This document shows positions 51,261 to 64,000 of a stretch of 64,000 nt of DNA, one piece after another (within the stretch, counting starts at the first letter, position 1; every line of letters starts with the position of its first letter). Position numbers and translations under genes: made by a program. Source of the stretch: Thuidium tamariscinum (lineage: Eukaryota; Streptophyta; Bryopsida; Hypnales; Thuidiaceae); NCBI GenBank assembly GCA_947034885.2, contig OX344757.2, positions 7,192,001 to 7,256,000 on the forward strand, read 5' to 3'. Under the pieces are notes generated by a model. That model made no database searches and was not told where the DNA came from. It saw only the letters and a program-made list of their open reading frames with translations.

Positions 51261-52813
51261 CACTTGAATTTTAAGAAAATTATAAAAAATAAATAAAAAC
51301 TCGCAGCGTGCTCTTCAACATGCTTTGTGTCCAAAAATGCAGTCCCTCCGTTGACAATCCGCCCCTTCACAAACCCATTTTCTATCCTGGCCGCGACGGA
51401 CGGACGCCCCTCCCGAAGTTGAGCTGAGCTGAGCCAAACTGGGTGTCGCTTCCCTTCCGGAGTTCCGGTGTGAATTGAGCCACATGAGAAGCGGGCGTGC
51501 CTGGACCCAGTTGAGGGGAGGCGAGGGCGCCATTCCCACGCCAGGCCCATTCTCCGAGCTGAGTGTCAGATCCGTCAACAATGAATGGATCCGTCCCGGC
51601 CCGCTGAGGACGGAATGAAGTCGTGACGTTCCATTCAAAACAGTACTAGTGGGAGGATGAGGAGACGAGGGAGGGGGGGGGGGGGGGCACAAACGGCCAA
51701 AACCGGCAATGATGATGAGGGAGACAGAAGCTCTCCCGAGGGACCCAGCCAACGACATGCTCTGCGACTTGCAAATCATTTGCCCCCAAACGAATTAATT
51801 AAGAAGAAGGCTTCAGTTCCCGGGGATCGGCCTGCCTGCGGCCGAGTACGTTTCCCACGGAAAACCAGTGGAGGAGGAGGCGAGGCCGGAGGAGGAGGGA
51901 TCGAGCGAGCGAGCTAGTTCCATGGAATTTGAAGCCGCCCAATTCAAGTCGAGCGAGTACAGTCGTCGTCCCCGGCCCTCGCTCCGATCCTCGCTCCGCA
52001 CTCAATCTCTCGCCTTGCTTTTCCCCAGGCCAGCCAGCACTTTCAAAAAATTCCTGCGGACCTTCCTTACACAAACACTGCGCAATCCTCCATCGTGCTG
52101 CTCCGCAGGCAGGCAGGCTGGGCAGGCAGGCAGGCAGGCAGGACCTACGTAGCTAGATCGATCACAGCCTGCGAAGCTACAGGAGATCTACCACTCGCTC
52201 ATACTGTATATATAATGTAATGTAATGCAATGCAATGCAATGTAGCTAGGCTTGCTCTTCCAATCCATTCCACTCCTCCCAATCATGTGGCCTACGCGGG
52301 TTCTGGCATGGCTCGCTCGCTGGCTAGCTACTGTAGCTAGCTGCTGTTGCGGCATTCTAAAGCAAGCCCCTCTAGCTAGCTAGCTCTCCGGTCCTGAAGT
52401 GAAGAAAATGCAGGAGTCAATCTCTGGATTGCGAGGATTCGGGTGCTGTACCAGGCCACAGTGGTGCGTGGCCACGGCATGCGTTGGGTCTCGGACCCCA
52501 CAAGTCGGCATTTGCAGGATCTGATAATTGCTGCAAATCTGGGGGAGGAGAAAGGGCGCACTCACTCAGTACCTTGGGAGGCTTTTGATAAGTGAAGTTT
52601 ATTCCCTTGGAGGGAGTTCAGTTGGGGCAGCCACTGCAGGAAAGGGAAACTGAAACTGATGAGTGTGCCGGCACTGGCGTCACGACGCTTTGTTTCTTTC
52701 TTCTAGGGACATGGATGAAATGTGGAGGACATGGATTGAAATCATCTATCAGTCAGCGGAAAGGGGGCACATCCGTCTCATCCCCCTCAAAAGAGGGATA
52801 TCATCTCAAGGAG
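51261..52813. other. GC-richer island with simple repeats, no gene recognised
   Basis: Between about 51.3 and 52.8 kb the base composition rises sharply. It holds a G run (51669-51688), a CAGG-rich block (about 52106-52141), a TGCAA microsatellite (about 52215-52244) and GCTAGCTA repeats (about 52323-52384). The open frames in it are repeat-driven. It could be a promoter or CpG-like island, or a non-plant-like insertion; I cannot decide. Confidence 0.4.
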
Positions 52814-53218
52814 TAAGGTAGAACCACCTGTAACCGATCATTTAAGGTATTTTAGACATGATCTAGTGTAGTACAAAGCAAAACAAATATTTTCAAAGGT
52901 GTAAAGATAAAAAATGATGGGGATTACAAAAACTTTGGTAATTTTATCACATGAATTGAAATTACTATGAATTTTGAAAGGCATAAAGTGTGCTTGACCA
53001 AATGCCAATCTATGGAATCTTCTAATTTTGATCACCCAAAAAACTACATTTTATTCATTCTTCTCTACTTTCTTGTACACTAACTTTGGAACATGTGCCA
53101 TGAACTTTTAGTCTCAACTTTAAGAATGAGAAAAAAACTCATTCTAGCCTTGGTTAGAAATACGTCCATCAATAGGTTGGCTATGGGGGGCTGATTGGTT
53201 ATAGGTGGTTCTACCTTA
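52814..53218. mobile_element. TA-flanked MITE with AGGTAGAACCACC ends, copy 2
   Basis: Left end TAAGGTAGAACCACCTGTAA, continuing CCGATCA, matches the reverse complement of the right end at 25 of 27 positions (TGATTGG...GGTGGTTCTACCTTA). Length 405 bp, no coding potential. Confidence 0.85.
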
Positions 53219-53271
53219 CTACCATAATTTTGAAGTAATTTGCAGGTTTCATCCATCATAAATATGAACCA

Positions 53272-54194
53272 TTAACACCTAAGGACCAAAGAACCCATTT
53301 TGGGCTTTTAGTGAACTTGGGCATGCTTTATTGACTTCATAACTTATGATTTTTGCATGAATTTTTTGTAGGATGGATACTACTCATTATAATCTATGTC
53401 TGAAGCTTTGTTTCATGTCATTCCGACAAATATTGCTAAAGTTAGAATGTTTTTTTTAATTTCAATGTCAAACCACACACAAAAAAATATTTTCTAAAAA
53501 TGTAAAAATTATTTTTTTAGAATTTTATACATTGATAGTTTGATACCTCCCCCCCCCAAAAAAAATGAACCAATCAATTCCAATTAATGAGGTAAAATTT
53601 ATGAAGAGTTTTAATTCGCATACAATAAAGGGAGAAAAATAAGTATAAAGTCATCTTTTACTCTCAATTTTGAAAATTTTCAAATAAAAATGAATATAAA
53701 GGATACTAATTGTTTACTAGAACATTTTCACTATTGGAATTAATAATTCTCAAATATTTCCAAAAGTTATTAGCATATTACTTTTATCTTTCATTTAGCA
53801 ATACCTTTCACTTTACAATTTTAAAAAATTGAATATAAAAGTTTTTTTGATTAAAATTTTTTTGTATGTTTTTTTACCATTTTTTAGTATATTGACTAAA
53901 ATGCACAAGTTACAGGACATGCATGTTCTTCTCCGAAACTACTAAAAGACAAAACTTCACCTTTTTGAAGGATTGGAAAAACATACATTTTGAAGTTATG
54001 GCACATTGAACTTGCAATTGGTGAAGATATTCATTCTAAAATTTGGGAACAATGTACTTGAGCAAGTTAACCAAAGGATCCTATAGTTGAAATTGTTAAT
54101 AAATAGATATTGACAAAGATTTTTGACTTGCTTTGAGGACAAGCATTTTTAAGTAGCTTTGGACTTGTAAACATGTTGGTCCTTTAGGGGTTAA
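53272..54194. mobile_element. TTAA-flanked element with CCTAAAGGACCAA ends, second copy
   Basis: Starts TTAACACCTAAGGACCAA and ends TTGGTCCTTTAGGGGTTAA. Similar length (923 bp) and ends to 27735-28668. Non-coding. Confidence 0.7.
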
Positions 54195-56301
54195 TTAAAG
54201 CCCTCACGCCCATGTTTTCAAGCCATTTTTCACTTTGGAGCCAAGCTAATGCAAAATTTGTTGGATTTGAATGAAAATTTTATCAAACATATGTTTCACT
54301 TCTAGTATCATGCTTATAAATTTTTAGACCAATTCAAATCGTAGTTAAAAAGTTATGTTCTTAAAAGGACATTTTTCCAATTTTAGGCAACTTTGGGTAC
54401 TATAATAGATAGGTTCCATTAGCCTTAAAAATTTTATATATACTCTCAAAGAGATTATTAATATAATCACAATAGTTGGAAGGCATATAAGCAGATGATT
54501 TTGACTTACAAGTCTTTGAAATTCAAGCTTTTTTTCTTTAGGCATTGTTCAAAACCTACAAAGACCAATTTCAAAGGTTTATAAGTAAAAAAATATGTGC
54601 TTGTATGCCTTTTAATTCCTTAAGTTCTTTGACTATATTTTCACAACTCGTTTCACAAGAAATACTCTAGAACTACCATCTTTAGTACAAGTATTAAATT
54701 TTGAAATAAAAACAATCTAGGGCACATTTAATTAGAGGATCTTGTAGTAAAATATTTTGAAAAGATGTTGAAAATTATCCAAAAAATTTCATTGTGTAGA
54801 TTGTAAGATATTAGCATTTGAATTGACAAAAATCTTTTCTTGGCCTTGTGAAAAATAAGACAATTGCCCTTTACAATGTCACATTTGTATAGAAAAAATG
54901 TCTATGATCATGGTGCTTTGGTTTTCATCTTGAAGGCAATTTAGCTACATGCTTGAAAATTTTCACATCATTTGGAATTGTACAACATATAGGAAGAAAA
55001 TAGTAAGTAGAAAGAGACCAATGAAGAAGAAGCTACAGGCAAGGTTCACCCAAATATTTCTAATTATTGCAAAAATAACCCTGACCTAATTGCAATTAAT
55101 TAAGAGCCTAAAGAAGGACCAAGTGCTTGTTGAACAACAAACAAATTCTAACTACGCATGAAGTCCATGTCTATGCCTCGACCACCAAAGACCATGCCCA
55201 AATGCATCACCTTCTAGCATTCCAAATTTGTAGAGGCAAATGTACACTAACTACTCAAAGGTTTTATGAAGAAGCACAACTAGGGCATTAATTTATCAAG
55301 CAATATAGGTCAAAAAAGAAAAATTGAAGATAGAATTGCAACTTGCACAACAAGGTATAATACCCTAAGTAGTTATTTCGGACAAAGTCAAATCTTTCAA
55401 TAGACATTTGAGGTAAAATATTATGCAATAGCCAAAAAGTGAATGGTACAAAGGTTCCTTTAGATAAGATGTAGCCAAGAGCTTAAGTATTCAAAGCCTA
55501 AAGCTTCTAATAGATTGTTCACCCTAAATTAAATTATAGTAGAAGAAAATGAATTTTTATGCATTACATTTACATTTACAATTGTTTTATGAGTCATAAG
55601 AGACATGTGTGACAAAATTAGTATTGCAAGCACTAAATTTCATAATTGTGTAGTAGCACTAGGTACCTAAATAAACTCCTATTTTTTGCCTAATGGTCAA
55701 GAAAATCTACATGTAAAACTACCAACCTCTAATTTAGAAATTGAGTAGGTTATTGCCTACAACATAATTGTTGCTTTTGAAGTTCATAGCATAATCTAAA
55801 AGCAACCAAAAATTCACATTCTATATGCAACAACTCTCACTATAATTTGCTAATCTAATGGAACATGATTTTGCAACATGACAAGATGGAAAATATTGAA
55901 ACACTTATATTCACGTTTTCATCTGGCCTCATAAAATGAAAGGTTTGACCATTACTATATCCTAGGGTGTACAATGAAAATTTCCATAAGTTTTCTAAAA
56001 GATCCTCTCTCTACCTCTCTTGCAATCTCAATGGCCATGCCTCTTGGATCTAATTTTTGAATAGGTAGGATCAACTTGAGTGACTATTTCCAATAGGCTT
56101 TTGGAATTCGCATTGGGCGCCTAGGGGTTGAACATTTTCTTGGCACTAGTAGGCTTTAAAAAGTCATGGAAAAACAATTTACAATGGCTCAAATTATGGA
56201 ATGTTCTAGTCAGTGGGACTAAATCACACTCAATATTACAACATGATAATGTTGTCTTTTATAGGTGTGTACTTAGGAATTGTGTGCAGGTGTGAAGTGT
56301 G
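54195..56301. other. AT-rich intergenic DNA, nothing recognised
   Basis: I see no gene and no defined repeat in this stretch. Confidence 0.45.
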
Positions 56302-56570
56302 TAAGGTAAGTACACCCAAAAGCACACCGTTCCTAAAAGGGCCATATCTATAATCAATGTACATTTCCAAAATCTGTGCTGTAGATGGCCCTTTTAGAAA
56401 CAAACTTTGACCTTTAATAACTTTTGCATGTTGTATCCAAATGTTGCATTTTTTTGGTGCATTGGAATGTACTTTCACTTGCCAACAAGATTGTATGAAA
56501 ATCTGAACATCCTAATAACAATAACTAGGCATAGTATGAATACGTGGCGCTTTTAGATATACCCACCTTA
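56302..56570 (+). mobile_element. TA-flanked MITE, AGGTRRGTACACC family, copy 1
   Basis: Begins TAAGGTAAGTACACCCAAAA and ends TTTTAGATATACCCACCTTA. It shares the interior with 61626-61901 in the same orientation (for example ACTTTTGCAT and TGTATCCAAATG). Confidence 0.8.
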
Positions 56571-56738
56571 GAGGTTGTGATTGACCCCGGGAATTTCAAG
56601 TCCTACCAGCGTCCAAAATAGAGGCACCTTTTGCACTGTGTGTTTTTCCACCCACAACATGATCATAGTATCATACCTTATAATCACCAAATCACTTGTT
56701 CATACTAGTGCACATTATTCATAATCTTACACATACAG

Positions 56739-57069
56739 TAAGGTAGAAGGCTTTTAAATGGAGTGGGTTCTAAAATGGTGCCCTACCTTAAATGTACAAT
56801 ATTTGTACATGTTGCTTTTTCATAACGTTCAGAAGTGTACTGACAGTGTACATTTTAACTAGGGCACCATTTTAGAGCCCTATGCCCTTTCAACTTCAAA
56901 ATTTGATAACTAATTCCACAAAGCTCAGAAAAATATGAAACGACTTGGGTTTAATGTCAATTCTACTTCTCTTTCAAGGAAAATTTACTGAAAAATATTT
57001 CTAAGAGTTTTACCTCCCTGAAATTCTGTTTCAGCCCTTAGATGGTCCATTATAGGACCCCTTGCCTTA
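56739..57069. mobile_element. TA-flanked MITE with AGGTAGAAGG ends, copy 3 of the AGGT group
   Basis: TAAGGTAGAAGGCTTTTAAA at the left, and TCCATTATAGGACCCCTTGC followed by CTTA at the right, form an imperfect inverted repeat. Length 331 bp. Confidence 0.55.
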
Positions 57070-57919
57070 GTTAGTCATACATTGCTTAATTTGTGCTCCT
57101 AATTCTGTCCTCTGTAATTGCACAGAACTGCAGGTCCAGATCAAACTAAGGTGGATTGACTCATTGACTTACACACTGATGGCAGATCCACACAACCCAC
57201 ACATGGTCAGGGAAATCAACTCCAGCTAAGCTTATCTTAGCACTCCTTCAATTGGAGGCTCCCATTTGGAAGGGGAAAAAATCATTCAAGTAAGTTATGC
57301 TGAAAAAATCATTCGAAATCAAACTAACCAGTTTTAGTTGGTTGCTTACTAGCTGTAGGCTTTTTCTGTGCAATTATTGTGGTTTTAAGTTGACTTCTAA
57401 ATCAATTACTTTATGAGCTCAAAATCTTCATAATGTGAAAAGATATCTAGCTTTTGGGAGATATTTCAACCATGGGTGGAGTTGGATATTACTACTAACT
57501 CAAGCTCCAAAATAATACTTTGTAGTTTGCTTACCTAAGTAACTAAACAAAACTACAACTTGTTTGTAGAATCAATGATTTACAAAAAAAATTGTATGAA
57601 TTGTAAAGCTTTTATCTCTATTTATGAGAGTCTAGGATCAATTTAGTGCATACCTATTTTCAAGAATTTAAGAATACATCATTCATTCCTAGTCAATCAT
57701 ACTACAAGGAAATGTAGTCTAGAATGATAAATTTATGATACAAAATTGTACAAAGTGACAACAACCATGTTTTTGCATGAACATGGATAAGATGAAGAGA
57801 AACAAGTGATTGTAAAGATAGATGGTTTGCCAAAAATTCAAAGAATTCTGATGAGTAATTTACTGATGAAATCTTTCACTGTATGGTACCAATGTTTTGG
57901 TTTGAGTTCTCTATATAGA
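57070..57919. other. AT-rich intergenic DNA, nothing recognised
   Basis: No gene or repeat structure is seen here. Confidence 0.45.
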
Positions 57920-58500
57920 GGGTAAGTTCTATATATACATGGGTGGTAAGAGGTAGAACAACCCACATTGGATATGTAATTTTGAACTAAGAGCTCAACC
58001 ACTCATTGTTAAGTTTAAAATAGGAATTGTGTTAAAATTAGAATTTCAGACCTCATTTAGGCATAGTAGAGTATCTTCTTACAAAAAAATTTGAACTAAA
58101 AATGTGGGAAATCAAACCAAATTTAATCTCCAAAAATCCGTTTGACATTTCAAGTCTCCAATCAAAAGTTATGGACAAATTTCATAGAGGAGTTGGAAGG
58201 GACATGTTTTTGACAATTAAAAACTTCCTCTCTGAAATTTGTTTATAACCTTTTATTGGAGACTTGAAATGTCAAACGGATTTTTGAAGATTAAACTTGG
58301 TTTCATTTCCCACATTTTCTTAGTTCAAAGTTTTCTGTAAAAATATATTCTTCTATGCCTAAATGAGGTCTGAAATTCTAGTTTTAACACAATTCCTATT
58401 TTAAATTTAACAATGAGTGGTTGAGCTCCTACTTCTAAGTTACATATCCCACATGGGTTGTTCTACCTCCTACCACTCCATGTGTATATAGAGAGCTTCT
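57920..58500. mobile_element. Foldback element, about 580 bp, arms of about 270 bp
   Basis: The left arm includes GTGGTAAGAGGTAGAACAAC, GAGCTCAACCACTCATTGTT and GTTTGACATTTCAAGTCTCC. The right arm carries their reverse complements in mirrored order. The axis is near 58212. No coding potential; a long hairpin could form. Confidence 0.85.
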
Positions 58501-61435
58501 CTTGTCCATCCTAACTACAAATAATAAATGATTCATGGAGCTAAGAAAAGTGGTAGGCAAATTCTATATTCTCTTCAATGTTTATATTCAATATTTGAAA
58601 GATAAAATTTAAGCACATTCAATTTTGTCAATGCTAATTAGGAGTCATATCTCCTTCTATTAATGCTAATTAGGAGTCATGTCAGCATGGCAATGTGCCC
58701 ACTGACAAAGGAGGGTATAAAAGAATAGAAGTTGACAAAAACTCTTTCCAAAAGTGATAAAAAGTTGACAGAATATTGTCACATAATTGGCTGAGTCAAC
58801 ACGTTCCCACTGACAAAGCAATTGACATATTTCTGTCAATTAACCCTTAAAGGACAGACTTAGAACCACTGATTTCAAGCCTATTTGCTTGTTACTTAGT
58901 TTGTTGCCATTTTGGAACAAGATATGTATGAAAAAGTTTTAATTTATTTTTGAGAGATGAAATTACATGTCTTCTCTACTTCACAAAAAATTTAGATTTT
59001 TTTGAGAAAAATTGATTTTTATGAAATTTTTGGAAGAGAAAGTGAAGAAAAAATCATATCAAATAGAAATTTATCTCAAAAAATCTGAAAATTTCACCAT
59101 GTGTGCACATTACAGTGAAAAACATCATGGTATGAAGTCAATTTCCATGTACTTCTATAAATAGAATGCAATAGACATTGAAAATACATCCAAAGTTCAA
59201 ATTGCAATAAAGTATTAAATATGACGAATTTTTACAAAATTTTGATTGGAGTAGAAACTAGAGTAGAGGACCTTCATTTCATTAGTTGGGCTGAAACTCA
59301 AAGAATATCATATTCTTGGAGAAATTTCACATTTACTCAATTTCTCGAAATTCATTAAAATGGCAAATTTTGCCATCCATTTTCTTCATTTACTTCTCAA
59401 CTACATGAAAACAAACAATATTTAGACTAAAAACTTAGTTGGATACTCTTTGTAAGTGAACTTGAAAGGTCATTAAAAAAAATGGCTAAAAAAACTATTG
59501 TTAACATCTTCTTCTAGCCTTGGACTGTCATCCAAACGCCAAAAATGGTGTTGGCGATAGTCCAGGGTAAACTGTCAAATAGGACAAAAACAATCCTTGT
59601 AGTGATCCTATTTATGCCCAATTAAAAATCTTGGAACAATTTCTAGTATAGTGTCTTTAGTACCTAGCCTTCGAGAATTTCTTTTACACACAAATGAAAC
59701 AAGATTTCATTGCAAAGAAGTAAAATATAAACCCCTAGCTACGAGTAGTGTGGAGAGGACAAGACACAAACCAAGTACTGGACCGGCAAAGACAAGAAAT
59801 GAGTTGCGATGCCACCTTGCAATGCAACGTACGTATAGGCCAAAGGCCTCTTTCAGTTGGTAGAAGGGATTTTGAGATTGATTTTGAACTTCATAGTTAG
59901 AGCAATGTTTCCATGTCTCTATATTTTGTACAAACAAAGTGACTCTAAGGTGCACCTTTACTTTTCCAACCCTTAGTATATCTCTCACGAGACTTCTAAG
60001 ATAATATAGGGTCTTTAAGATTGAACATGCACAGGGCGCTAAACCACCTTAAGGTGGTCTTTTGAATTGGCTATGTCCTTTGGAGAAAGACTATAGCATC
60101 AATTCTTTGATTTTTGAATTTGAGTTTCCAAATCCTATTAGTATTTGCACTCACATTGCATAACATGGTTAATGAGGGTTGGGATGGAGTAGATAAGGTG
60201 TCTCAATCCATTACTAGCTACTTCCTAATTTCACCACCCTATTTTTGCCCCAATTCCATTACGCCCATCATACGAATTTGCTCATTTTTCTACCAATTTC
60301 ATTGCATTAATGTCAAAAGGGGTAATGTGTCAATCTTTCACTGGTGAACAATGGATACATAGGAGAGTGGTTATAAATTATTCATAGGATGTTTATACCC
60401 CCACTTTATGTTTAATTTTGCAATTTAAAATCAAATTGCTTCAAAAATTCACAAAATAATAATTTTGATTAGAAAATTAAATTTCCACTTGGGTTTGACT
60501 TGTGAGACAAGCACACACTTGTAGAAAATATGTATCCCTCTTGAAATTGACTCCAAGATAGAGAGATTGCAATTCTAGGTGGTAATAGACTTGCTTACCT
60601 TAAATCCTCACAATCACACCATTTTTGTGTTCAATTTTTGAAACCAAATGAGGGGTGAACAATTTTTGTCCCTCGCAACTCGTGAAAGATTTTCAAGGGG
60701 CGAATCCTCACATGTGACAAGGCCACAAAATAGTAACACCCATAACCCTCATTCTACCAATAACCATCTCCTCTAAGATCTTGGAAAATCTTGGAAAAAG
60801 AATAGATGAGATTACAAGGATATACTTCTTTTAAATATACCAAACTCTAGTATTGGTAATAGGTGCATTCATAGTCCGCTCTTTGAAAATTCATGACCCA
60901 CAGTCACAGTGTCCAAATAATACATTTGAAAGTGCAGTGAAATTATTTTTCTCTTGCTAACAGGGTCCAATAATTTGTTGAATGTCTATAGATAGAAATC
61001 ATGTTCAACACCCTTAAATTAATGGTTATGGGTGCTGCTACCCTTAACATGTTTTTTTTTGTTTTTTTTAAGCAAATGATACCTTAACATGGGGTTTTTG
61101 GGGGTTTTCTTCTTTTAGCATGTTTTTTTTTTTTTGGCACAAATTTTAACATGGTTTTGAAACCAACCCTGGTCAGAGAATTCAGCCAGAATGACAGCAT
61201 GTTTCCCAAGAAGCCTTAGTCATGCCAATCACGTCCATCAATCAGGCAATCAGGCAATCAGGCAGGGCAGGACTGAAAGTAAGTGGAATGATGTCCTCTG
61301 CAAGTTAGGCCGGTTGCAGCAGACGCACTGCTGGTCAGGTCGCAGCAGGACGTCAGTGTCGAAACAGGCAGGCGTTTCAATTCAAAACCGTCACTTGGGG
61401 CCATAACTTATTTTCATATCTTCTTCTTTTTCTTG
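58501..61435. other. AT-rich intergenic DNA with one small GC-richer patch
   Basis: Contains a direct repeat AATGCTAATTAGGAGTCAT (about 58633 and 58662), a TTAACCCTTAAAGGAC motif at 58840 that looks like one end of the TTAA family without a visible partner, a hairpin near 59515-59565 and an ATCAGGCA microsatellite at about 61239-61264. No gene. Confidence 0.45.
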
Positions 61436-61530
61436 GTTGGCAACGGATGGAGGTTCCAACGCACCAAAGAATTTGGCATTTGGATACCGTATGCAAAAGT
61501 TATGAAAGGTCCAAGTTAGTTTGGGTAAAT
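61436..61530 (-). mobile_element. Partial inverted copy of the AGGTRRGTACACC MITE interior
   Basis: The segment (TTCCAACGCACCAAAGAATT, TTTGGATACCGTATGCAAAA) is the reverse complement of the interior of 61626-61901, at lower identity. It lacks the terminal repeats. Confidence 0.55.
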
Positions 61531-61625
61531 GTTTTGAAATTGTTTCTTGACCATATGTTAATATTCACTTGGGAGATGTACACATAGTGATGATGGCGGT
61601 TTTAGGCAGGGTGTGATTTGGGGTG

Positions 61626-61901
61626 TAAGGTGGGTACACCTAAAATTGCACCTCACCTAAAAGTGCCATCTATAGTTGCTGTACATTTTTGAATTCCATT
61701 ATGTACCTATTTGGCTGGAGTGCTTTTAGAAACAGACTTTGAACCTTAATAACTTTTGCATACTGTATCCAAATGCTGCATTTTTTGGTGTATTGGAACG
61801 TGCTTTCACTTGCCAAGAAGACTATATGAAAATTTGATCAGACCAGTAATAGTTACTAGGTACAGTACCAAAAAGTAGCACTTTTAGGTGTACCCACCTT
61901 A
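61626..61901 (+). mobile_element. TA-flanked MITE, AGGTRRGTACACC family, copy 2
   Basis: TAAGGTGGGTACACCTAAAA at the left and TTTTAGGTGTACCCACCTTA at the right form a near-perfect inverted repeat of about 20 bp. Similar in length and interior to 56302-56570. Confidence 0.85.
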
Positions 61902-63570
61902 ACCACTATGCACTTTAGGTAGACACGACTAAAAATCAATTTTACTACTACTACAATTTCTTCATTTATTTTTTGGGGGGCATAAGTGGAACAATTTAAT
62001 GATTTATCATTCTAGGCACATCAAGAATCACATCAGGAACTTCATGGCATGTGAATATGGTGCCATGATGGTGCATTGAAATGCAATGAAGTAAATTTGG
62101 TACTAACCCCCATACCAATTGAGTAAGGAGAAAATGGCACTTATATTGTCAAAATGCAACCTTTGGTCTCAAAATAGCACTAAACCAGTTTGGCCCAACT
62201 TTTTTGATGGCCACCCACTTTTTCAATTTATTTATTTATTTGATAAATATTGATAAGGATAGTAGCAGATCCAAGTGGTGTGGATATGATCTACATATCA
62301 TATTTTACAAATTTTGTTTTGAAGTCATTGTTAACTCTCTTTTTATAAGTTAAATTTTGTGAGACATCTTGATAATTTTAGAAATCTAAACTACCTTTGT
62401 TTTTGGTGGGAGGGGGGGGGAGGGATCTAGGGGAAATAACTTGAAAACCTTGTAATTTTTGTATGTGGCATAAAAAAAATACAAGTTTTAGTGCATTAGA
62501 TTCCTCATTGATTTCTAACAATTAAAAAAAAGATTCATTATAAAGATAGAAAGTATACTAAACAATCAAATTCTAAATAGTCTAATTTAGGTTTGGTTTC
62601 TATATCCCAAGAATAAAGATGGTGTGACTATAAGGCCTTGTCCAATTCTACCAAATTTTTATTGCATCATGCAATGTGAATGCAGTTGTAGATAGGTTTC
62701 AGAAACTTAGATTTAGAAATTGTATTGTCGATGCATTATAGTTTGTGTTTGATGGACATACTTAGCCAATTAAAACTACACCTATTTATAATTTTTCTTT
62801 TTTGAATTAATCCTTCAAATTTTTGTCTATAGTCAATTAACAATATTTATGAGAGCCTAAGGTCAATTTTGGTGTATCTATTTTTAGTATTTTGAAAATT
62901 CATAGTTCATTCATACAATGTCCTCCAAAAATTATATTGAGAAATTTGTTTGGCACTTAAATGGGACAAGCCCTTCCACCTTCAAAAATATGAGGCCCTT
63001 CTCCAAATAAATCTAAAAAAAATAAATGATATGTATTCACATCTATACCTTAAGAAAATTTGTTTGTTTGTTTGATATATTGAGATGTAACAAACTAGAA
63101 AGTGTTTGGTAGTCTTTTTAGTACCGCTCAAAAGCTTTGAAGAACATAAGGGCATGGACTTTGTTGCATGGCATTTGGACCTATAACATAGAAGTTACTG
63201 AATTTCAGAGTTTTTTATGAATCAAGAAAACTCAATTAAATTATCTTTTATGCTGTTAAAACCATAACTTTCATATTGCACCTCCAAACACCATGAAACA
63301 AAGCCCTAGCACTTCTTTTAGAACATAGAGCTTTATATTTGCATCAAGAATGCAACTTCTCCGACCTCAACAAAGCCCTTTTTACTCCTTCGTGTATAAA
63401 AATTATTAAATTTCAATTTTTTTATAAAATTAACAATTTAGAAAAATATTTTTACTTATATTTTATTTTAGGAAATTTATAGCACATAGCACACTAGTTC
63501 ATACATTAAGATAGATTGTTTGTTTGATACATTGACATCTAACAAAGTGTCAGGCATCTAGTCATAGTCT
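61902..63570. other. AT-rich intergenic DNA, nothing recognised
   Basis: Homopolymer-rich stretches only; no gene, no defined repeat. Confidence 0.45.
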
Positions 63571-64000
63571 TTAACTCCTAAAAGCCCATTGTCCCCTTCA
63601 GGGACAATTTGGAGTTTGGGCAGGTTCCGTAGACCACGATTTTTAATGAATCTTCTTGAAATTTTCTCATAAGATTGGAAAATTGATTAGCTTTGCGGGA
63701 ATATAATTTTTATTTCAATTGGTGCCCGAGAGCAAAAGTTATACCACAAAAAGCACGGATTTTAACTCAACGGGCAGAAAAATAAATCCACAAAAACTTG
63801 AAATTAAAATTTTAAATATTTAAATCTTATAAATTATATTTTTGTCTACGTGTGAAGCTTTGATTCATTCCATTTGGATTAGTTATGTGAAAGTTATGAA
63901 CAATCTTGTTTTCGGGCAATTTCTGAAAAAATAACTTATAGGATTCATTTCTGAATGCGATTTTCACATTTAAAAAAAAAAAATTGCTTGACAAGGTTAA
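63571..64000 (-). mobile_element. Partial TTAA-type element, inverted relative of the right half of 27735-28668, cut by the window end
   Basis: Starts TTAACTCCTAAAAGCCCATT, followed by GTCCCCTTCAGGGAC. Blocks such as GGTGCCCGAGAGCAAAAGTT and GTGAAAGTTATGAACAATCT match the reverse complement of about 28260-28668 at reduced identity. Confidence 0.65.

Noticed and set aside
51119-51917. Frames of 85-155 codons in the GC-rich island
   Set aside because: Pro/Gly/Arg-rich and repeat-driven, overlapping on both strands, with part inside a MITE.

Overview
This is a nuclear genomic window of a plant (streptophyte). It has AT-rich intergenic DNA, GT-AG introns, a plant-type secreted serine carboxypeptidase with eight exons, a seven-exon cyclophilin, and very dense transposon remnants. 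I cannot name the species. Large repeat-filled intergenic space and a plant gene set carried inside a transposon suggest a non-flowering lineage (moss, lycophyte, fern or charophyte), but that is inference.

Layout. (1) 1-5.85 kb: one host gene on the minus strand (2119-4577), a membrane-anchored cyclophilin-type peptidyl-prolyl isomerase whose seven exons join in phase to 236 codons. A 510-bp inverted-repeat element lies just upstream. (2) About 5.85-25.68 kb: what I read as one giant DNA transposon with about 33-bp terminal inverted repeats. It holds divergent genes. On the minus strand is a roughly 1,315-codon gene with a DUF7869-like, transposase-like core. On the plus strand are a ParB-like plus degenerate DNA-methyltransferase-like gene and two degenerate FCP1/HAD-phosphatase-like units. 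The whole interval, and nothing outside it, is peppered with 26 copies of a 19-bp palindrome (consensus TATCGGCTGSCAGCCGATA). The palindrome occurs in every intron I could define, in coding sequence and in leaders. The element is decayed: three in-frame TAG codons, one frameshift, and a 6.8-kb hAT-like foldback element (7603-14388) inserted into the DUF7869-like gene with an 8-bp target duplication.

(3) 25.7-31.7 kb: foldback and MITE-type elements and no recognisable gene. (4) 31.9-36.7 kb: an intact serine carboxypeptidase (S10 family) gene, eight exons, 483 aa, with a TATA box and a poly(A) signal. (5) 37.6-40.3 kb: a possible but unidentified gene region with telo-box-like motifs. (6) 40.3-64 kb: no recognisable protein gene. 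This stretch is a mosaic of short inverted-repeat elements that I could sort into families: TA-flanked AGGT...ACCT elements; TTAA-flanked CCCCTAAAGG elements; a nested family with TTGCAAGAAACAC ends; and two long foldbacks.

The item most likely to be undescribed is the giant element with its palindrome family: a self-contained set of genes whose introns, leaders and some codons all carry the same hairpin-forming site. All functional names rest on motif reading by eye. No database search was possible.
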